Source: Darwinimomas sp045600945 (GTDB lineage: Bacteria > Bacillota > Clostridia > Lachnospirales > Lachnospiraceae). From it: DNA of 24,032 bases. The notes below the pieces were generated by a model. It did not search any database. It saw nothing but the letters and a program-made list of their open reading frames with translations, and was not told the origin of the DNA. The stretch lies in the NCBI GenBank assembly GCA_045600945.1, contig JAZRYX010000085.1, positions 1 to 24,032 on the forward strand. The letters run 5' to 3'. Positions 22,548-24,032 of the stretch are shown piece by piece (within the stretch, counting starts at the first letter, position 1; every line of letters starts with the position of its first letter). The position numbers were made by a program, and so were the translations under genes.

Positions 22548-23585
22548 ATGGATAAGAGTTTTGCAGTAAAGATAGCACCTGCATTCAGAGGAATCACAGG
22601 CGCAGCAACAGTTAAGTTTACGGAAGGTGCCAAAGACGGAAAGAAGATCGAAGGTGCTACAATTGAAGAAGTTTATGAGAACATTAAGACTGCGGCAAAT
22701 GAGACAAAAATCTATGTTGATGGTGTAGGTTCATTCGAGGCAGTTAAGACAGGCAGGAGCGGACGCTGTGCCAACAAAATTACTATCGTAACAGGTTCTG
22801 CTCAGGGATTTGGATTTGGTATTGCTTCAGCTATGGTTGAAGAGGGTGCCTATATGGTATACTGCGACCTTAATATCGATCTTGCTCAGCAGAGAGCAGA
22901 TGAAGCCAATGCTAAATTTGGTGCAGGTACTGCGGTTGCAATCAAGGTTGATGTTTCAAACGAAGAATCAGTTGCAAACCTTATTGATGAGACAGTTCTT
23001 GCATTTGGCGGTCTTGATGTATTTGTAAATAACGCGGGCGTTGTTCGTTCAGGTCCTGTTGAGGAACTCTCACTTAAGGACTTCACCTTTGTTACAAATA
23101 TCGATTATATCGCATACTTTACATGCGTTAAGTACTGTGTAGCTCCTATGAAGATAGAGAAGAAGTTTGCACCTGATAAAATGTTCGACATCATCCAGAT
23201 CAATTCCAAGTCAGGACTTGAAGGATCAAATAAGAACTCTGCATATGCAGGCGCAAAGTTCGGAGGTATCGGACTTACACAGAGCTTTGCTCTTGAGCTT
23301 GCTCCGTTCGGAATCAAAGTCAACTCAATCTGTCCGGGCAACTTCCTCAACGGACCACTGTGGTCAGATCCTGAGAAGGGACTTTTCGTTCAGTACTTCA
23401 AGGCAGGCAAGGTACCGGGAGCAAAATCAGTTGAGGATGTCCGTGCATTCTACGAGGCAAAGGTTCCGCTCGGACGCGGATGCGAGACAACTGATGTCAA
23501 CCGTGCAATTTACTACCTTCTTGAGCAGGTTTACGAGACCGGACAGGCTCTTCCTGTTACAGGCGGCCAGGTAATGCTCAATTAA
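22548..23585 (+). CDS. SDR-family oxidoreductase with N-terminal extension
   Basis: The 345-aa protein is a classical NAD(P)-dependent short-chain dehydrogenase preceded by about 75 extra residues. The SDR part has the cofactor motif TGSAQGFGFG (82-91), D107 after the second strand (favouring NAD), NNAG (161-164), and the catalytic S220, Y233 and K237 (YAGAK). It ends in TGQALPVTGGQVMLN. The extension (MDKSFAVKIAPAFRG...GSFEAVKTGRSGRCA) is not a domain I recognise. SDR domains occur fused to rhamnulose-1-phosphate aldolases, so a role in lactaldehyde or sugar-phosphate oxidation in rhamnose use fits the operon, but sorbitol-6-phosphate dehydrogenases are also similar. The gene follows rhaB by 28 bp with AGAAGG at the start. 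Confidence 0.85.
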   Translation: MDKSFAVKIAPAFRGITGAATVKFTEGAKDGKKIEGATIEEVYENIKTAANETKIYVDGVGSFEAVKTGRSGRCANKITIVTGSAQGFGFGIASAMVEEGAYMVYCDLNIDLAQQRADEANAKFGAGTAVAIKVDVSNEESVANLIDETVLAFGGLDVFVNNAGVVRSGPVEELSLKDFTFVTNIDYIAYFTCVKYCVAPMKIEKKFAPDKMFDIIQINSKSGLEGSNKNSAYAGAKFGGIGLTQSFALELAPFGIKVNSICPGNFLNGPLWSDPEKGLFVQYFKAGKVPGAKSVEDVRAFYEAKVPLGRGCETTDVNRAIYYLLEQVYETGQALPVTGGQVMLN

Positions 23586-23753
23586 TCGGATTTTGATATA
23601 ATTGGCGAAAAGACACTCTGAAATGGTGGACTCACTAAGGGATTTTTAATCTCGTAAGAATACGGCATAATTTCGAAAAATGGTAGAATAATTCACAATT
23701 TCGTGATATGATAATGCTATATTATTGCAGATAAGATGCAGAGGTGGTGCGGA
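23586..23753 (+). promoter_or_regulatory. Intergenic region with XRE promoter and short repeats
   Basis: A good extended -10, TGCTATATT (23715-23723), precedes the regulator gene. AATTTCG occurs twice (about 23669 and 23698); the second copy is within TCAC-aattt-c-GTGA, a small inverted repeat. A TATAAT at 23597-23602 has no matching -35. These are candidate operator and promoter elements. Confidence 0.4.
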
Positions 23754-23972
23754 ATGAGTTTTTCAGACGAATTGAAACGAATCAGACAGCGTACATTTTT
23801 ATCTCAGGAGGCATTTGCAAAAGAGGTAAGCGTGTCATTTTCAACTGTAAATCGATGGGAAAGCGAAAGAACAATTCCCAATCTTGCTGCTATGAAAAAT
23901 ATAAAAGCATTTTGCGAACGTAACAATTTGGAAATTCTCAATGCTGAAGTGAAAAGTTTATTTCCACTCTGA
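23754..23972 (+). CDS. Small XRE-family transcriptional regulator
   Basis: This 72-aa protein is almost entirely a Cro/C1-type helix-turn-helix: SFSDELKRIRQRTFLSQEAFAKEVSVSFSTVNRWESERTIPNLAAMKNI. The recognition helix region is FSTVNRWESERTIP (about 27-40). The ATG at 23754 is chosen because AGAGGTGG lies about 7 bp upstream; an in-frame ATG at 23736 would place that site inside the gene. Such short regulators often head restriction-modification or other mobile modules, so the unseen downstream DNA may be an accessory system; this is inference. It is separated from the sugar operon by 168 bp and has its own promoter. Confidence 0.8.
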   Translation: MSFSDELKRIRQRTFLSQEAFAKEVSVSFSTVNRWESERTIPNLAAMKNIKAFCERNNLEILNAEVKSLFPL

Positions 23973-24029
23973 AAAATGTGTTTTGTAAAGTGGCATTTAC
24001 TCTTTCAGAAAAGTGTATTTGCTACTTTT
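23965..24029. repeat. Imperfect 33-bp tandem repeat after the XRE gene
   Basis: A unit beginning ACTCT (23966) recurs at 23999 with similar following sequence (GAAAAATGTGTTTTGT versus GAAAAGTGTATTTGCT). CACTCTGAAA at 23965-23974 also occurs before the gene at 23614-23623. AAAAGT (24009-24014) and ACTTTT (24024-24029) could form a weak hairpin near the window edge. Confidence 0.4.
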
Positions 24030-24032
24030 ATT

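Overview
The window looks like a chromosomal segment of an anaerobic low-to-mid GC Firmicute, most likely a Lachnospiraceae-type gut or rumen Clostridium relative. The clues are secreted proteins built from choline/cell-wall-binding aromatic repeats, the conserved ecfA1-ecfA2-ecfT-truA-rplM-rpsI block, strong GGAGG ribosome binding sites, sigma-A type TTGACA/TATAAT promoters, and an AAA-ATPase-like protein of a family that is expanded in that group. The taxonomic call is inference from gene content, not from a marker search.

Layout. Positions 1-3333 hold the tail of a cell-wall-binding protein, two translation-related methyltransferases (prmA, rsmE) and a secreted SH3/NlpC-P60 cell-wall hydrolase, closed by a strong terminator. 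3430-5697 is a stand-alone HTH/AAA-ATPase-like/PD-(D/E)XK gene with its own promoter and three operator-like repeats at a 22-bp pitch. On the minus strand lies class II fructose-bisphosphate aldolase (5705-6685). 6767-8973 encodes a heptose-type nucleotidyltransferase/HAD phosphatase fusion and an RlmI-like methyltransferase. 9072-10334 is a second cell-wall-binding repeat protein. tRNA-Arg(ACG) follows, with a consensus promoter, and leads into the ECF vitamin transporter energy module, truA, rplM and rpsI.

From 14773 to about 19800 the window is an accessory island. It starts with a 156-nt cloverleaf-like inverted-repeat element directly after rpsI. Then come a DinJ-YafQ toxin-antitoxin pair, a translationally coupled trio (DUF4417-like protein, a small toxin-domain-like protein, a small putative immunity protein), a frameshifted chagasin-like secreted protein, an array of CTATT/AATAG palindromes, and a 677-aa protein. 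That protein reads as a degenerate DUF2075 nuclease-helicase carrying a C-terminal HEPN RNase motif (R-x4-H). It is the best candidate here for an undescribed defence-type effector.

The right side (19860-23585) is a three-gene sugar operon: PHP-domain protein, rhamnulokinase, and an SDR oxidoreductase with an unusual N-terminal extension. A small XRE regulator closes the window, in a region of short repeats that may start another accessory module.

How the genes work together. The housekeeping genes serve ribosome modification and assembly, vitamin uptake energisation, glycolysis and envelope decoration. The island genes look like small self-regulated conflict systems, each with its own palindromic promoter region.
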